64,000 bases of DNA from Phylloscopus collybita. Lineage: Eukaryota > Chordata > Aves > Passeriformes > Phylloscopidae. How positions within the stretch are numbered: the first letter of the stretch is position 1; every line of letters begins with the position of its first letter. The position numbers and the translations under genes are program-made. The stretch spans positions 12,024,001-12,088,000 of the forward strand of contig JAJNNQ010000002.1 in the NCBI GenBank assembly GCA_027886175.1, written 5' to 3'. Below, piece after piece: positions 39,871-54,125 of the stretch. The notes under the pieces are model-generated. The model was not told the DNA's origin. It did not search any database and worked only from the letters and a program-made list of their open reading frames with translations.

Positions 39871-40059
39871 ATGCGAGGCCCGCCGGCTCCCCCGCCCCGT
39901 CCGCGCTGCCGGCGCCCCGCGGAGCCGGCCGGCTGCCCCCGCCCCGCCGCACCGCCCCACGCCTCCGGAGCGGGAGCCAGCGCCGCCGCCCCGCCCGCCG
40001 CCGCTGCGCGCCGGGGCAGGAGCCGAGCAGGTGGCCGCGGGCAGCGCCGCGGCATGTGA
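39871..40059 (+). other. Possible upstream ORF in PARD3 5' UTR, ending ATG-TGA
   Basis: An ATG at 39871 opens a 62-codon frame that ends at TGA 40057-40059. The last sense codon is itself ATG (40054-40056), so a transcript starting between 39871 and 40054 would carry a minimal start-stop element, and a longer one the full upstream ORF. It is out of frame with the PARD3 start. No ATG lies between 40060 and 40313. The encoded peptide is alanine/proline/arginine-rich, as expected for GC-rich UTR, so any role would be in translational control. This depends on where transcription starts, which the sequence does not show. Confidence 0.35.
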
Positions 40060-40199
40060 GCGGCCCCCGGCCCTCGGGAAGGCAGCACCGGCCCCCGTCC
40101 TGCGCTGCCCTCCCTTCCCCGCGCCTCGCCGGGCCGGCCGCGAAGCCGGGGCGGAGGCAGGGCGCCCGCAGCGGCAGCCCGGCGGCGGCCGGGGGCTGA

Positions 40200-41102
<903 letters not shown>

Positions 41103-44100
41103 TGAGCCCGACAGCCGCCCGCGCCGCAGCCCCATGTTGAAATCCCTGGCAGTTGCAGACTTGGCTTTCCCTCCATGGGCAACTTGTTGGGCTTTGGGGT
41201 TTTTCCTTTTTTTAAAATTTTATTTCTCGCGTCCCCCCCACCCCCCCAGTTTCTTGTTGTTGCAAACTTCTTTTTAATCAACTGGTTTGTTGGGCAGTTT
41301 GACCATAGTTGGCTGAGAACTTCAGCAGTGCCCTTCCCCTTTCCTCTGCCTTATCCATCCAAGAAGTTTGAATGTGCTTCTCCCCCTTGCCTTAGCCCTT
41401 CTGAAACATTTTACACTTCTGATCCTGGAAGTTTTGCTTTGGCAAATGCAGACTGCCAGGCTGTCCTGAAACATGCAATGGAAGGAATATTGTGAACGGT
41501 TCATAAATTGGTTTGAAGTGATTCCCCAAAAATTTTTTTAAATAATTTTTTTTTTCATAGAGAATTCCAGATGCTGGGAGGAGAAAAGTAACTGAATTTC
41601 CCATCACCTCCCACCTGATTCCTGAAGAACATGTTTTGAAGACAGCAAACATATTCTGATTCTGGCTAGAAAAGGAGAAAAAAAGATTCTCTAGGATGTG
41701 TCTGTTGCTGCATACCAGCTGTCATTCATATACAGCAGTTAATACACATGGCAATCACTTGCATATAGGAGACTGGGGCTGAAAGTACCTCTCTGGTTAA
41801 GGTAAAGCAGTGAAGAGTAAAGTCAGACTCTTTGTGGAACAATGAATGCCTCATTGGGCCATTCAGATGAGAAGTGTTTGCAGCATTTGTTCATCAGTGT
41901 TACAGCATTAATAAAAGCAATTATTTTGCTGTGTTTTGTTCCAAAACTGCACTGTGTAACTCCTGTGGCTTCCAGCTATGAAGTAGCATTGAGGGATGGC
42001 AGTTGCATTCTGCAGCATTATGTTAAACCTGGGAGGGATTGAAATTTTAAGCACAGTAGAGACACAGGGCAGTCACCAAGAAAAGGTTACATCATTGCAA
42101 ATTTCACTTCAGAAAAAAAGTGGCCACCTGTGGAAGCATGAGAGGGAAAAAAAAGTAACTCTGATTATGGCCATGTATTTCTTAAACTGATGGTTTGCAG
42201 AGGGGCAGCCAGACTTTGATTGGACCCTGGTATCAAAAACTCTGCATCCTGGGTTAAAATGACATGGTGGTTTTATTTATTAGTATTTATATGGTGGTTA
42301 TGCTAAATGCCACTGATGTGGACTTGAGGTAGCTGCAATTACTGAGATAGTTTCTATTATATGGAAATTCTGTGGTTGAAAACAGTAACAGTGTCCATGG
42401 GCTTTCTCTGAGTGTTTTATATGGTCACCATCAAACCTTAAATTTGCTGAAGACTTTCTGTGGTGATGTTTAGGTAGTAAGGAAGTGGATCTTACAGTAA
42501 GTAAGTTTGTAAGTAGGTGTATAATGCTGTTTGTTGTGCTTGCAGTAGAGTAACATAGTAATTTTATGGTTTGGATGCCAGAATTCCACATATGACTGTA
42601 TTTTTGTGGCAGTTAGATGGTTCCTTTCTGTGCTAGTGTAGTAGATGAGCAAATCTTCACTTCATACAGAGACAAGAAAGAGGACAAAGTAATTCCTAAC
42701 TGAGAGGACCAAAGTATATGTGCCTATGTGAACTTACAGTCTGGCAGCTGGTATCAAGCTGACACTGAAATCTACTTCACCACCACTATGCTCTTATGGA
42801 AAGAAGCATATCTGGTAGAAGATTATTCAAAATATTTGAATGTAGTTTATGGTTTTCATACTTACAGGAAAACCAGCATTTCTCATCCTGCAAGAATGTG
42901 TGTGTCTACTGCATGCAGCAGTTCCTTCAGGAGAACTCCTTGAGAACTGAGTTGTCAGCCCTTCCCAGATTACCTCCCGCTTTGTCACGGTTTCCCAGTT
43001 GTGATTAGCAGTAAGTGATCTGCACAGTGCACTTATGATGTCTCTGTGCAGTCCTAGTGAGGCAGCCCAAAACCGTGCTTGCAGAGTGGCAGGAGTGAAT
43101 AACTTCAAAATTTGACCTCAGTGTTCTGGCTTGGTATTATTTAGGTTCAAGAGACATGTTGAGAATGGAAGAAGTACTTGTGGAGAACAATCCACATAAT
43201 AATAGAGTTCTCCTCTCTGTAAAATTTTAGGACTTCAAAACACACAGGTAACACAATTGCAGATAACTGTATTTAGTTCTGGAGTGCTAAGACTTTGATC
43301 AGGATTCATAAATCTCCAAAAATTAATTATGGATTAACGCTGCTGCCAATTCTAAGTCTTTGTGTGTGGAATTAGTTATTAATATGACAGACTGTGTTTA
43401 AAGGCTGGTCTATGTAGTGTGCATAAATTTTTCTGTTCTGCCTTTATTCCAAGGGAAGCTTTGTGTCTGAAACATGATGCATTCTTTCTGCAGGTTGTGT
43501 TTGCGGGAAATGAACAAGCAAATGATAAGAATCGTTTGAAATGTCCACCTTGTTCAGGGCAAGTGGAGTCAGCAAAATCGATCATGTTTAATGAAACCCA
43601 GTTTTCATGGGGGCACGCTAATGGTGCACTTTTGTGTGGCTGGATGGACTGATGCAGCCTCTGGCACAATCTCTGCCTGACTCTTAAAGGGGTACAACTT
43701 GGGCAGGGGACTCCTGGCCTGAGGAATGGTAGATGCATTTTCCAGACCCTGCTGGTCAAGGGTTGTGCAGATCTGAAGTTGTTGTAGTCCTAGAAGTTAA
43801 TGTAATGGTTAAAAACTTGCAAGAAGGTAAGAGTGATTTAAGAGGGGAGGTCAGCCACATCTGATAGGCTTAACATGGGTGGCAAGAGATGATGGACTGC
43901 ACCAAAAGGGAGAAAGCAGACAGGCAGCTGAGATGAAACGTGCTTATCAAATATTGAACCAGTGTTAAAAGATGGAAATTTATTATTAAAATGATGTATT
44001 GAGCAACTATTGAAAGGAAGTAATTGTGCATCTTGTGACTTTGGTTTGATATAGATGTAACAAGAGATGTTTCTGACTTTTTTGTTGACTTTTGATTGTC

Positions 44101-45240
44101 AGCATTATCTCATGCTTTGGTTTTTGGGGAGGATATTGTAAGCATTTTATCTTCTTTTTCTTGCAAGTGAAAATAGGTGTGCATAAGCAATGGGTAGATA
44201 AAATTAAAAAAAATAATGTGATGTAAGTGAGCATGTTAAGCAAGAATATGAAGTAGGAAATCATAGATTTGCTGGAGTTGTTCAGTGTCATGTTGAATCC
44301 CTAGAGGTATTGTTGGCCTCCATGGTAGTTCAGGCTGATGCCCTGCATATCATGAGCAGTTACTGGTGTTTCTAGACCTTGTATATAACCATAATTTTCC
44401 AGTTAAAATAAGTAAATTAACAGTTTTCCTGCTGAATCAAAAAGATTTTAATAGAAGTCTTGAGGCATCTTTCCCCTCTCCCTTGCCAAGTGCTGTAGGA
44501 GATGAAGTTTTGTGGGGATTTTGATGTTGCATGGAACAATACTTCAATTGTTAATTTGAAAACTGCAGTGCACTAATATTTGTGAAAAGAAATTGTAATC
44601 TGCTCTTTGATAGCACTAGAGGCTGTTGCTGATAAGAGACCAGAACTCCAGGAAAGTTGGCAGTGTAAGCAAAGGTAACAGGTGTCAGATGACCATATTC
44701 TCATTTAATTTGTACATTGGGGGCTTAGGCCACCCAGAGCCTAAAGCTCTATCTCTTTAGTAGGTTTGACATTCATCAGCAGGGAATTGTGAGGGAGGAA
44801 GGTTGTACCCTGAGTGATTGTGTTTGTGAAGCTTGCTTTTTTTTGCTGTTTTTGATTTTATTCCCCTCAGTGCCAGCTAAAGGGGATTATTTGCTTAAAA
44901 GTCAGTTCTCAGACAGCCGGTTCTCTGCCAGGTACACAATGGCAGCTTTGATGCAAGTTATGTTCTGTAGAGCAAACAGTTGCACAGTTCCTCATGACTG
45001 TGTCACTGGGGCATCGTTTGTAGAGCCTAATTCATGGGTTGGTTGGTATGAAAATCTGCTGATTTTACTTGGGCTTTGTATTGTTCTTGGCACATTCCCT
45101 CCTCGAGCCTGACCGCTAGGTTTTTGCCACTGGCTTAAATGGATCTGCCACAATGCCCATTCAGTGACCCCTTTGGCAATACTCAAGGGCAGTAGTGGCT
45201 AAATTTAGCATAAAAAAGATTTAAAGTTCTTTTTAGGTGT

Positions 45241-45291
45241 GTGTTTTTTCTTTCTTTCTTTTTTTTCTTTTTTTTTTTTTTTTTTTTTTTT
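45241..45291 (+). repeat. TTTC / poly(T) tract
   Basis: A short run of TTTC words leads into T24 (45268-45291) in intron 1. No SINE body is seen on either side. Confidence 0.93.
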
Positions 45292-45959
45292 AGATTTGGA
45301 TTTCATTTTTCTATATGTGCAAATATCAAGCTTTTTTTTAAAAATTAAGGAGACCTTACAGGCTGTTTCTAGAATGCACAGGAATCCTCTCAACCCCAAA
45401 AATGAACCAAAATGCCAAAAAAAACCCCAACCATGTCACCCCTGCTGCTCAGTTGGCTGTCAGGTTAGTTCTAGCTGACACCCCCAGGATGATGTTTCTG
45501 GGCTCTGCAGTCAGTGTTGGCTGGGTAGTATTTCAGTGATTTACCTGAGGTCAGCCAGGATTCCATGGGGCTCCTGGCAGTTTTCTCCAGCTGGCTCTTG
45601 ACCTCTTTGCTGATGCTGAGCTCCTGACAGCGGCAGTGAAACCCAGCTGATGGGGAGCGTCAGTCGGCTGAGGCTTGGTGAACAGCAGTGGGGAGATGCT
45701 AATTTAAGGAAGATGAGTACTGAAATGGGTCACAATTGCTTCATGTTTAGAAAGGTGCTGTGTGATCCTGCAGGTGCTGGAAATGCAATGCTATAGCGAT
45801 AAATTCCCTTTGCCAATTATGGAAAACTTTCTTTTAACCTCTTCTCTCCAGTTCCCTCTGTGTTTTCAGCCAAATCAATCTTTTCCTGTCATTGGCTCAT
45901 CTGTAAATACAGGTGATTCGTGCACATTGCAAGAGAAGTTTCAGGGTGAAGGTAGAAAA

Positions 45960-46170
45960 GAACCTTTGCAGCGAGCGTGGCAGTGGCTGCGGAGGTCCCT
46001 TGCGTGGGGACTTTGCTGTACAGCAGTGCCGTGCCCGAGGGCGCTGTGGCTTGCAGGGCAGGGAGCTGCACAAGCCCTGCCATGCCCTCCCTGCCAGCTC
46101 TTGCCTTTCTTCCGAGCCATCCGTGCAACGAGGGAGGAGGCTTGGCTTAAAAAGGCCGGAGAGCCACGCT
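45960..46170. promoter_or_regulatory. Intronic CpG-enriched patch
   Basis: About a dozen CpGs lie in roughly 200 bp of otherwise CpG-poor intron 1, with a 'ggcttaaaaaggccgg' TATA-like string at 46142-46157. No coding potential is recognisable in the overlapping frames. Confidence 0.3.
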
Positions 46171-47580
46171 GGGGCTCTACCCCTGTGATTTGAGCATGCA
46201 GGCACTTGGGATTATTCGAAGCTAATAAAGAAGAGTGAATTCTGTAGTATTTAAAAAGAGGCTCTTGAGAAGCGGACAGTATGTAAGCCCTTCAGCTTTG
46301 AAGGTGCTTTCAGTGAAGGATGTGTGTGGTACTGAGGCTGGCTGGTGTGAGCAGCACCTATCTCTGGCTGGACAGGATGCTTTCAGTTTGGCATTGTGCG
46401 GTTTCTCAGTGTTTCAGTGTTACTTAACAGTGATCAAAGTGAAGCGTGTGTTTGTGGAAGAGTGGCTTGAGAGTGATTTCCCTTTGAGCAAAGCACCATT
46501 CAGCTGCTGAGCAATTCCTGTAGCTCTGAGGGGAGGACTCTGGAGGAGCCGCTCAGCACATTTGGGGAACGGCTCCTGGAGGCAATGTGGGCTTTAGGGA
46601 GTTGCCAGCCTTTCTTCTCCTTCCACCAGTGGGAAGCCATCTGATTCTCATAGCTTTTTACACTTTAACTTCACTTGTAACAGTCACAGATGTTTTAGTT
46701 CTGTTATAAAAACACCACTGGAAGTAACACTTTCTCAGTTGTACCAGACTATGACATCTTTTGGTCGTGGCACATTTAATCTGGTAAAATAAGATGGAGT
46801 AAACAGAAGAGAAATGCTGGTGATCTTACTTATACAGAGTACGGTTCATGTAGCTTTAAAACAATTTCCTGGTTCTTCAAAGGAAAACAAACCTTTTCAT
46901 CCAAATATAAATTGAATGGATAAAACATGCAACAATGCTGAACCGGTGCTTATGTATATTGAAAATAAAGTGGAATTCTTCTAACATCAATCCAGAATAT
47001 AGCACAGATGTTCTCACTCAGAAATATTTTCTGAGCACTAAGAAAATAAAAAGTGAAGCAAAAAGTATTAAAAAATTCTGGAAGATACTTTAGGGCATCT
47101 GTGCTTTATTTTTATTTCCTCCTTTTTAATATACATTATATATTTTCTTTGTTTCTTTGAGGTCATTTTGATGTAATGCTCAGCAAGTCTGGTACTGGAA
47201 AATGGATAAAAAACCACCAAAAACCAAATTGCCTTTGAGCTAAGTTACATAATCCAGCGGGCCTGTTTAAAAAACTGAGAAAGTTAAAAAGAAAACAGCA
47301 GCGCAGACATACATAATACTTGTCTAAATGACTAATATTACTAGTGAAAGAGAAATGAGTCAAATTGTAAATCGGGAAAAAGAATTTTAAATTAACAGCA
47401 AATATTAAGGCTTTTTTGTTTTTGAGAGAATCACGTTAGCTTTACTTGTTACGATACATCAGCAGTGTCAGGAGTTTTTTTCCTATGGGTAGCCTTAGTT
47501 ATTTTCTCAAGTTGGTCCCAGGTACTTGTTAAATTTGAAATAATTTTAATAACTATTTTGTTGCAGTATTTGATTTTGTT

Positions 47581-47619
47581 CTCTTTTTTTCCCCTTTTTC
47601 TTTTTTTCCCCCTTTTTCT
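47581..47619 (+). repeat. Polypyrimidine tract
   Basis: Almost unbroken C/T stretch in intron 1, made of T5-T7 and C3-C5 blocks. It is not followed by a credible exon. Confidence 0.85.
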
Positions 47620-48694
47620 GTTTGAAAATCAGGTAGCAAGTACTTGTTGGTAACCTATTTTCTACTTCAGTTCCCTGTGGCAAAGTGATGCACATTAATC
47701 ACCTATTTAATCCCAAACAAAAAGGAGAAATGCATTTCTACTTTCTTACTAAAACCCTTGGACTGCATCCCACACCCTGCATCTAAAGGCTGGGGTCTCT
47801 GGTGCAGGAGAAGAGGAATGAAAACCAAAAGATTTTCTGTGCAAGGGGATGATCCTTGCTGCCCAGGAGCAGAGGTGAGCATCCCCTGCAGCTGGGCCCT
47901 GGGGTGCTGCTGTGTTCCTGCCAGAGATCATGCTTTGGTGCTGGAGAAGTTGGCTGGTGTTGCCTCCTGGATCGTTGTGCCTCCAGCTTGTCAGGACTTC
48001 TGTGGTGACAGAAATAGGGCTGGCAGAAGGGAAATGACTGTGGGGAGAAGGATGGTCTTCTGTGGGGGTGGAAAAAAGGATGGGATGTCCTTGGAGTTTA
48101 GTGAAAGGAAATGCTTTTGAAGTATAGATAGATAGATATGACTCCTGTGGCTCTTTTTTTTTTTTTTTCCTCACATGAGTGGGAAATGGGAGTTTGCATG
48201 GAAGCAAGACACCAGTGCAGTACATTAAGTACAGGCAAACAGAAAAATGCCAAAGATGGGAAGAAATGGGTTAACTTGGTGCCCTGGAGGCAAGCGGTCC
48301 ATTTAGCAAGAGAACGAAAAATTGACCTCAGTGGCGAAACAGAGGTCACCAAAGGCTTTCTTTTTAAAATAAACCTGTAGAATTTATTGTAGGAAGCTTT
48401 TCTTTCTGGGCAATAAGCTTAGTGAAAGTAGCATATCCCTGATTTGGTAAGGAAAATAGACTCTGTTTTGGAAAAGCAATGTCACATTTTTGGCCATACT
48501 CTCCACATTTGCTCATGCTCAGCCTGCTGCTGATGCAGTGAAATTATGAATTTGTTGCAGGAGGAGCAAGCTGGAAAAAAACAGTTTTCTTTTTAAGTGG
48601 CAGCATTTATAGGGATTTTTGTTTTCCGGGTGAGCATGTCTTTACAGACAGAGTAGCAATTTAAAATGTTCTGGTGTTGATGTTGTATTACTAG

Positions 48695-48715
48695 AAAAAA
48701 AAAAAAAAAAAAAAA
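48695..48715 (+). repeat. Poly(A) tract, 21 bp
   Basis: Uninterrupted A21 in intron 1. The upstream 100 bp shows no gene-derived sequence and no nearby AATAAA, so a retrocopy is not supported. Confidence 0.93.
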
Positions 48716-51455
48716 GGTTATGTGGGTATAAAGTATCTTAAATGGAGATAGACCTTCTGGGAGTGCCTGTATGTTTGTGTGTGCACCCACTTAGGTGTTT
48801 TCATTTGTTTGAAGAAATGTAGCCACATTTACTAAATGGAAAAGTAGTTTCACCTTACCCCATCTTTTTTGCATGTGCTTTCAAAGTTGTTGAGTTACTC
48901 TATCTTCCCCCTAGGCAAAGGCCACATAATGGTTTTTTCTCCTCTGTTAAATGTCAAAAGCAATATCTTACTTGTGAGAACCTTGCAGCAATACTCCTCT
49001 TTGCACATGTAATGAGCAACTTTGTTCCGAGTTCTTGAAGACCTGAACAGGAAGGAGCTGAATTCAATAGATATTGGAAAAGTTACTTCTGGGAGTGCTG
49101 GGGTGTCTCTGAAACCACACAGCTGAAAGTTTTGTAGCTGTAACAACTTAAATGACAGTTGAAAAACACCAATAAATTGGAAGTTTTAGAACCTTCTGCT
49201 TCTTTCATAAGCTGCTAAGTGAAATAACAAAGCTTGATTTAATTTGACCTCTCCAAGAACCTGTTGGACCATATGTTATTTGTGTTGTTTTAAGTGTGCG
49301 TTTGTTTGTGCTGTCAGTTTGCCCCTCTGCCTTCCTGTGAAGATCCTATGCCTGCTGCTGTGAGAAGCTATCAGGGACCAAAAGAAGAAGAATTTAGGCA
49401 GCAGGGCTGTGGTGGCCATCCATTCCTGGTGAATGAGCTCTGGCCTCAGCACTTTGTGCAGCCTGGAGGGGGAAGGGATTTTACTCACCTTGAATTTGTC
49501 TCCGGCAGTAGCAGGCTGCTGGAAGACTGCTAGCCTGAAGTGTTAGGGTTTGCTAAAAGCTAAAAAATATTGTGCAATTATAGTAATTTGGAGAATATTA
49601 CAATAGTAGGAGAGTAGTCATCTCTATACACCTCAGTTATTCTGCTGGGTGTCTCTGTTTTTTATTACAGAGATTAGTGCTGGGTAAGAGAAGAGGGGAG
49701 ATGAGGGGGGGTAGCCCAGCAATGCTTTGCTGGAGTGAGCGAGCCGGCTCTGCAGGGCTCCTGTGTGTGAGGGGCTCAGCATGAGGCAGCAGGGCAGGTT
49801 TGCATCAGGGTGAGCCTGTGCCCCGGGTTAATGCCTCAATGCTGACAAAGCTGCTGCTTCTCTTGTGGCATTGTAGGAACGAGGTGCCTGGGGATGGGGG
49901 CAAGGAAAAGACCCAGCATGAGAGACTCCTCCACCCCCGCTCAGTCAAACGGAGTCCTGTCTTCTGGGCAGGGTGCTAGTTCAGAGCATTGTTGCCAAAT
50001 CAGTACTCAACATTTTTTTAATGTCATTGAGAATACTAATTTGAGAAGATAGGTTTGATGGTTTTTGCTCTCATTGAGGCGGTTTTTTTTTAACAGCAGC
50101 CTTAATTGCTCCTTCTAGTTTTTCTTCAGATGAAAAATAGCATAAATAAATGTTGTCTGTAATAATTCTGGAAAATTTGAAGTCTGAACTAAGAAATATC
50201 AAGAAAAAGTGCACTGGCTGAAATAAAGTAGAGCTTTTAAATTCAGAATACTGTGTTTTTGCATAGGCTCTCCTTGTAAAAAGGCCGATGAATGTGATTT
50301 GAAATGAGTATAACTGTATGCAAAATATTTCTATGTTTAAGAGCTTCCATTTGAAGAGAAAACAGTCAATATTTTCTGGACTTAACTAACCTGGTCTTAA
50401 AAGAAAATGTTATGCTCTGTATGAAAAACAGCATATTTAACTTGTGGTTATGTTAGGCAATGGAGTAGTCTCCTCACCCTGTACCCAGTGATCACTCAGG
50501 AACACAATGCTTTGGTAAACTAAATCCAGATGTTAATGTATGTGAAATGTTACTGTAATCAGTGTCTTATAAGTCTCTCCTTCATTAGTATAGCTGTTTA
50601 AGTAAATTCCTGATGACCTTTTTGTTGCTTTGGTGTTGCCATAAAATAGCTGTTGTTAGCTTGAAGCCCCTGCTAAATTGGAAGCCACAGGTAAAGAACA
50701 TCCTGTATTGTATCTTTTGGTGCTTATGAAATATTTAGCTGAAAAGGCTCCTGGTCCTGTCTCTGTGGAGGTAAGAAGTTTCTTTTGCTGGTGAGATTCC
50801 CTAGCTGAGGAATGGCAGCAGCAGTGAAGGGGAGCTAGCTTGTATGAAAAGCTAATTTGTACTGAGTTATATATCTTTTGATATTTGAATATGAGGTAAT
50901 TAGCTTGAATGTACTGCTGTTTACCTTTTAGCATCTGGAAAAGCCTAAACAATCTGCTGAAGGGAACTGTATCCTAAATCTACTTCCAAAATATTTTTTT
51001 TACAATTGCATATTTCAGACTTGTCTAAATCTGCTTTTTGTTGTGGTGTTTTCCCAGTGGCCAGTGGGAGAAGTGCTGAGCTAAATGGTTGAGGAAAGGT
51101 TTGGGCAATGCTTTAATGTTGTTCTGTTGGCTGGTCAGGGTGATCAGATAGATCCACCCACTTGTCCCCTTTCTAAAAATGCTGTCAAGGTGGACCTGTA
51201 AATGCTTATGCATGCATATTACTCTTCTTAATTAAAAAAAAAAAGACCCAGTATTTACCATAGCCATCCGCTATTTCATCCATAGTATGAAATGGTCTAT
51301 TTTATTCTAAATTACTTCATAGTTCAGCACTTGCTTGGTCTCATATCAGAACAAAATAAAAAGAAGGCATTTTAAATTTGCTTTATGTGAAAATTATTAA
51401 ACTGTTTGGAATCTGTAAATCATAATAGCTAATTCTGTAAGGTGTGTCCTGTTTT

Positions 51456-51608
51456 CACAGAATCATAGAGTGGTTTGGGTTGGAAGGGACCTTAAAGATC
51501 ACCTGCTTTCAACCCCTTCTCATAGGCAAGGTTAGGTTACTCAAAGTCTCAGCCAACCTGGCCTTGAACACTTTCAGGCATGGGGCACCCATAGCTTCTC
51601 TGGGCAGC
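51456..51608 (-). mobile_element. CR1 LINE 3'-end remnant in PARD3 intron 1, antisense
   Basis: Read on the minus strand this is a CR1 3' end. On the plus strand it starts cacagaatcatagagtggtt, then 'gggttggaagggaccttaaagatcacctg', 'tcagccaacctggccttgaacactttcaggcatggggcaccc' and 'agcttctctgggcagc'. This form resembles the CR1 families abundant in neoavian birds and is the best taxonomic clue in the window. Only about 150 bp remain, with no open reading frame. It lies antisense to PARD3, the usual tolerated orientation for intronic LINEs. Confidence 0.93.
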
Positions 51609-54018
51609 GGAGAAGTTGCAGATTTTATGGGTTTTACAGGTGGTCTGTGTTACCCTTTATAAGACCATGTATTATGTCTGTGATTAGACAGTGTGTAAAG
51701 ACTGCTTTAACTCTAGCAGCCATCACAAGCTGCTTCTGATTCAGTGAGCCAGTGTTTTGTTGCCTTCTGAAAGACTTTGTTTCCAAAGGTTAGTGGATGC
51801 CAGAGACATGGTGAATAGAGAGAATTAAGACACAATGAGTCCACATTTTTTTTATTGATCACTCTTGGGGATTAAAGTTTGTGTGTGATACAAAAATAAA
51901 AAAATAATGTTTTTCCTGTAATTAGTGTTTTAGAAACATGCTGTTGATCATTCAGAATTTTCCTGTCACTTTTTCCAAAAAGTTCACTGTTCCTTCTGAA
52001 CCTAAGTGTGGAGTGTGATAATTCACTGTGTGTTTTGTGATACTCTTTAGCGTCAGGTAGAGGCTGAGACAGGAAGCAGAGATCTGAACTCAATTTATAA
52101 TCAACAGCCCTTTGCAGGCTGCCTTTCACCCGATGGGCTGCCAGGGAAGCCAGCCTTTGGGGAGGACCACCTGGCTTTGGGTTTGTACACTGTGCCTAGA
52201 TGCAATAAAAAAGAGGGTCGATTCTTTGCAATTGCAAATTGTGCATTTCTCAGCGTGAACAGCAAATCAGAGACAGCCTGGTGCTGCTCACTTGCTTTGC
52301 TGAGAGGGAGGGGCTGTGAAATCAAACACTGAGCTCCAAGATGCCAAGGTCTCTATTTTAACTTTGTGACTCCCCTCTCCCTCTTTCTGAATATGTAGGA
52401 CTACAAATACAGCATGATATGTAAAAGCAAAGCTGTGGCGTCCTCCCCCCCACAGCTTGCATCTTTATATGTAGTTCATTCTGCAGATCAGACTGTCACA
52501 CCTGCTACCAGCCTCATTGAGAGAGCAGATTGCAGCCTTGCAATTTAAGTGCTCCTAACATATGTTGGTGATACACCAGCAGCAGGACAAGGCTTTTAGC
52601 TTTGATAGGCTCTGCTGGTTTGGTAATGTTGTTAAAGGGCCAAGGGAGAAACAAAAGAACAAGGTAATTTTGGAAAACAAAGTAAAGTAAATATGCAGAA
52701 GGATAAAGTGAACCAATAAAATTTGCCACTTTGGTTTTTGTTTTTTAAAGCATGGATTTTAATACATATTATGCTTGGTGTAGAAGTCCATGAATAAGAC
52801 TTTCCCTTTTGTGTCATGACTTACACTATTGCCCTGGCTATTGCCATGGTGTTGAATTTCCACATCTGTATCCACACTCATTGGTGCTGGGTTTCACTTG
52901 CTGTGTCCCGTTGCAGGCACCAGCTCAGTTACTGCAAGGGGAGCAGAGGCTCTGATTTGCTATGTGATTGGGCTGCCATGGTATATTCCTCACTAGCAGA
53001 TGGATAGTTTTTATAATTTGCTTTCATTATAGAATGAGCTACTTCAAGTTGCCTAATTTTTGACATGGAGGTAAGGTTAAGCATACAGGTTGTGCAAGTT
53101 GTTAGAAAAGACTGAACATTTTGTGTCCCTACACAGTTAAAAGATTCACTAATTCAGCTCTAATTCAGAAGTCAGAATGCCTTCAGAGAAGTTTAATGTG
53201 GCTTCAGTAATATATTGTAAAAAAAGTGAGAGATGCTTTTTTGTGAAAACTGTTGCTTACTCCGTTTTAGCAAGTTCCCTGGTGCACAGGAGCCTGAAAT
53301 ATAGAAAGAGAAATGAACAGCACTAAAAAAGTGCTGTGGTTTGGACTTAAACAGTTGCAATGTCTTTTGGGTCCTTTCTGAAGCATTGGCTGAATCTTGT
53401 GATGAAGATACAGGAAATATCTGGTTAGTTTTGGTTCCCTGATGCTGTGATTTGGGAAGGAAAATATACGTATCAATGCCCTGCTTCTTCAGGTGTGAAG
53501 GAGGGACGCAGAGAAAGAATGGGCTTCTTTTTATCACTGCTTCCTGAGGACAGGCATGCATTAACTGGGAAGCTGTGTGGGCTTATTCCAAACACAGGTG
53601 ATGGAGTATGGGATTGCTCACCTGGGAGCAGCATTGTGTATTCCCGTGGCTCATTCTCTGCAAGGACCTCATTAACTGCGTTTCGCAATAGTGTTAATTG
53701 CAGAGAGTAAGTACTGGCATAAAGTCCTTCTGTGGTTTTCTCTGTGTCTTTCTTTGACCTTAGGAAAGAGAAAAGTACTTTGCTGTACTGCTTGCCTGTG
53801 CTGCAGCAAAGCTGCGATGCACCTGTCACTTACAACAGCGTGCAACTCCCAAACTGTCTGCAAGGAGATGGCTCTTCAGCACCTGCTCCTCTTAACAGGG
53901 CAGTTTTCTTCTTTGCTTTGCCACATTTCCTTTCAAAAACAAAATCGGCCAACAAATGTCATAGCATGAGATTGGCAAGTATGGATTTATCCCCACAGGG
54001 TGCATAGGGAAAGAAGGC

Positions 54019-54125
54019 AGGGGAGGTCACTGGCTGATCCAGGGCCACACAAGCAGTTCGGAACCAAGCTGGAAATAAAGTGCTGACCTGCTGACTCCTT
54101 AATTGCAAAGCTGTCTTTCCTCTCT
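54019..54125 (-). mobile_element. MIR-like SINE fragment, reverse orientation
   Basis: Read on the plus strand the segment 'gaggtcactggctgatccagggccacacaagcagttcggaaccaagctgg' followed by 'tgacctgctgactcctt' parallels the reverse complement of MIR (AAGGTCACACAGC...GAGCTGGGATTCGAACC...CTGACTCC). It is old and partial. Confidence 0.55.

Noticed and set aside
47749..48225. 158-codon minus-strand open frame and its plus-strand partner
   Set aside because: The minus-strand frame runs through the complement of a T tract as a lysine run; both have unremarkable composition, and neither looks like a known protein.
48695..48715. Poly(A) run as a sign of a processed pseudogene
   Set aside because: No gene-like sequence or polyadenylation signal precedes it.
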